Assembly: GCA_029945375.1 (NCBI GenBank) | Contig: CM057061.1 | Coordinates: 2,914,001 to 2,978,000, forward strand | From: Agaricus subrufescens | Lineage: Eukaryota > Basidiomycota > Agaricomycetes > Agaricales > Agaricaceae | Direction: 5' to 3' | DNA length: 64,000 nt | Part shown: in pieces, positions 61,323-64,000 of the stretch | How the letters are laid out: the number at the start of each line of letters is the position of its first letter | Numbering within the stretch: the stretch's first letter is position 1 | Position numbers and translations under genes: made by a program | The notes under the pieces: model-generated | What the model was told of the DNA's origin: nothing | The model's input: only the letters and a program-made list of their open reading frames with translations | The model's database searches: none

Positions 61323-63681
61323 TCACGGGCAGAGTTTATCCGCTACCTCTTCAATCAGCCCCCTCACTTCCCGCTTGCCGACTCCTCCATCACTCTCCCA
61401 CCCGTCGCTTTTGCCCAGTTTGGCCCTCAGTGCCTCCCTCGCCTGCAGGATCTCCAACAGCGGTTTCAGCTGATCGTCGTAAAACGGTGACAAGCGTAGG
61501 AACAATCCCAGTGCCGCCGCTAAGCGATGAACTGTCCCCGTCATTGACTTTTTAAGAGGATGTCCGCATCCAGAAAATCACAGTATCAACTCACCGACTT
61601 CTTCGTTAGCGGTCTCCCGGCCAAAGGCCTCCAGAATAGCACTGACAAGTTCGACTTCCCACTCCTCATCCTCCCCGTCGGCATCGCCTCGGATACCCTT
61701 CCCACTCTTCACTGCCTCCACCCTGTTGCTCTGAAGCCAGGCTCCGACATTGAACGCCAGGCTCGCAGCAGCCGTCCTCACAGCTCCATCATCGTGCAAC
61801 AAACTCGAGACAATAATCGTTGTAAGCATCGGCTTCACAATCCCATCTGTCAACATTCTCCGCGCCAGAATAGCACTCGAGAACGAATTACATAGCAATC
61901 TTAAGACAGTCAAGTTAAAATTTCTTGCTCCTTTAGAAGAAGATCTGGATTGTGATACTTCGATAGCTTTCGGAAGAACTACTCCGAGAGGGCCTCCAGA
62001 CGGGGTTGTCGATGGGGCCGCTGCCCAACCGGCCGTAGTCTGATCAAGGAACGCAAGTCGCCAGATGTCGATAACTGGGAACAGCACGTCCGTGGATAGG
62101 ACATTTACAAGGGTTGACGTGGCCTGACTCCAGGCCGACAACACAGGCGCCATATTCGAAACTAAATTCGTGTTATTGGGCGAGCCGATGGCTTTCAGGT
62201 ACGGAACGATACTCTTGGAAATGATGCTCTTGATCTGGTCCGGACTCGGAGTGGTTGTCGCGGGCCACGACGCTTCGTCGATAGAAGAGAAAAGTTTGGA
62301 AACCACTGTATCAATCGGAGGCTGTTGAGTGAATAAAATCGGTTTCAGGGAGAGTTTCTGAATGATCGGGAGGTTGAGGCGAGTGTGGGGGTGCGCTGCG
62401 GGGTTGCATCAGCTCATGTTGGGGGATCGCCAATCCATTGTGCTCACGGGGATATGTTTCGTATATAAGTAGGTCGATCTGCGTCTTGAGCTCCGCTGCA
62501 TTTGCGCCCTTGACTTCGGCTTTCTAAAATGAAGTTAATAATACTCAAGTACAAAAAAGAGCAGTCATCACACACCTTTTGACCATCCAAGAAAAAGTAG
62601 AATGTTGGCGTGGCTCGGATATTCCATTCCGCTGCGATGCTCTGACCCAGACCAACATCAATATCAATCTTAGCGAACGCGACTCCCTGTCGGCCATCAC
62701 GTAAGCTCTTTTCCTCCGCAAGTCTCTCGTAAACGGGTTCAATCATTCGGCAAGGAGGACATGTTTGGCTTGTGAAGAATGCTGCAGCCGCTCGGTTAGA
62801 CTTGAGGAATGAATTTAAAGAGGCGGGGTTGGTGATGATATGCATTGGGGACGTTATTGAAGATATACCAGAGGGAGGGGCGGGCGGTGGTTGTGCCTGT
62901 GCTTGGTCGGATACTGATTGAAGGAGAGATGCGGCGGGGGGATTAGTGGGAGGTACTGCTGTTTGACCTGGGACTGGACCTCCAAACATGGCATCTATGG
63001 TCGGACGGAGAGCGGCTCCGAGAGGGGTGGACAAGAAGTCACTAGGGAGGTCTGATTCATGGATGATCAGGCGGAGAGTTTCTTGAAATGAAGGGAGACC
63101 AGCGTACCTTTGATGAATGATGGTATTGATCCTCCGGTAAGGAAGCCTACGACGTCATTGGTGAAGGAATTGCAGTTGAAGTCTGTATCGGGGTGAGCAT
63201 AGGGGCAAAAAAGGCGGGTTATGATGGCATTGACCTAGGAGATGGTACTAGACCGAGTCAGCTGAGTTCGATGCTTCGACTGGGAATGACGTACTTTATC
63301 CGCGGTGTAATGGCTGTTGATCTCTTCGAGATATTCATTAAATGTCTCTTCGTCGATGGCGGTCTCGCCCATGTCGATGATGCGCAGTGGTTGGCCATGC
63401 TATAAATCCTTCAGTGGTAATTACAAAGATATGTTTTGCACGAGCTGACGTGGGTTTGGCCTGGCGTTTCGATAGAGATACCCCGTCCGTAAGATATTTC
63501 CTTTCCATAGACGACAACAGATGTATGCCTAAACCCCAGTTGTTAGAGAAGCAACGCAAATCAGCAGAGCAAAGAACAAGATATAATACCAAATACCGTC
63601 TATCCGCGTTCCAGTGAGTTGCTGGGAAAGCATGCTAGCCATTCCACGGCTTTGGTCGTACACATACAGCTGGACCTGCAT
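61323..63681 (-). CDS. PPPDE peptidase - thioredoxin - PUL domain protein
   Basis: Minus strand, ATG at 63681 (MQVQLYVYDQSRGMASML). The N-terminal PPPDE (desumoylating/deubiquitinating-type) domain shows GIWHTSVVVYG with the catalytic His, ISYGRGI, MGETAIDEETFNEYL and FNCNSFTNDVVGFLTGGSIP with the catalytic Cys. A Pro/Ala linker leads to a thioredoxin domain with active site TSQTCPPCRM and IRATPTFYFFLDGQK. The C-terminal PUL domain (armadillo-like, ubiquitin/Cdc48-pathway partner) spans LNLPIIQKLSLKPILF to EEVADKLCP. Seven introns fit well except near 63200-63265, where splicing GTACGT...CCTAG leaves a 17-residue insert before FNCNSF; that exon needs checking. The triple fusion is known in fungi. 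Confidence 0.88.
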
Positions 63682-64000
63682 CGTGGTAGTCGTCGAGTGA
63701 GTGTGTCCAACATTTGCTAACTTCAATCTGTCGCCGCGAACGCGTCAGCTGCACTGCCCGCCACGTGAGCCCTGGGACAGATCTCAGATCCATGATCCGG
63801 ATGAGTTTCGGCATTTTCCGGGCCTCCCCTCCCTTTGACCCTTGCAGTAGGTCCGGCGAAATTTGAATGAAGGGACGTGCAAAAGGAATCCGAAGCAAGG
63901 TGAACATCTTTCGTGATCGTGTGCACCTTGAACCGAATAGAAGGACGATTCATCTCGACCTGTATCAACTGTATACACAACTAGACTAGCTATTTTTAGA
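63682..64000. other. upstream edge of the PPPDE gene
   Basis: Promoter side of the last gene. No further gene can be supported before the window ends. Confidence 0.5.

Overview
The window is nuclear DNA of a filamentous basidiomycete, most likely an Agaricomycete. The genes are dense in 45-60 nt GT-AG introns, some exons are 14-27 nt, and the families present (DUF6699, F-box-like proteins without introns, a PPPDE-thioredoxin-PUL fusion, WW-like multi-pass membrane proteins) are typical of mushroom-forming fungi. I could not fix the genus. There is no sign of a bacterial, organellar or viral origin.

Region 1 (about 5.4-37.5 kb) is a tandem-duplicated accessory cluster. Five copies (A-E) of one 13-exon gene lie on the + strand. 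Each encodes a protein of roughly 580 residues with WW-like motifs and about four C-terminal membrane segments, and all five can be read through their introns without a break. Between the first four copies lie three minus-strand copies of an EXPERA/emopamil-binding-protein (sterol-isomerase-like) gene. Each is head-to-head with the next WW-like gene. Only the third copy is intact; the first two are pseudogenes. A small minus-strand gene with a Cys-rich C-terminus is a further member of the B and C units. The first 5.4 kb has no gene I can support.

Region 2 (17,196-23,810) lies inside unit B and is a three-level nest of transposons. A 647-bp element with 8-bp target duplications (TGGGGAGG) landed in exon 1 of the small Cys-tail gene. 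It was then hit by a 5.9-kb hAT element (ends TAGGGTTGGGG, duplication GTATTTAC). That was hit in turn by a 1,379-bp solo-LTR-like element (TG...CA, duplication ACGC) exactly at a splice donor of the transposase. The hAT element carries a BED-finger/hAT transposase and, directly upstream on the same strand, a Ulp1-type cysteine protease. It is dead through the LTR and at least one in-frame stop. Unit C supplies the empty site of the outermost insertion.

Region 3 (38.5-64 kb) is mostly ordinary single-copy gene space: a glutathione S-transferase, an ARID-domain (SWI1-like) protein, a carnitine acyltransferase with a possible peroxisomal tail, two F-box-like proteins, a small secreted-type or beta-trefoil inhibitor-like protein, two DUF6699 paralogues and a PPPDE-thioredoxin-PUL protein. 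The two tRNA genes are Pro (with a 13-nt intron), at about 9.5 kb within region 1, and Ile, at about 58 kb in region 3. Coding exons were joined by eye from GT-AG signals and reading frame, so exon borders are predictions. Where coding length is stated as a sum of exons it was checked to be a multiple of three.
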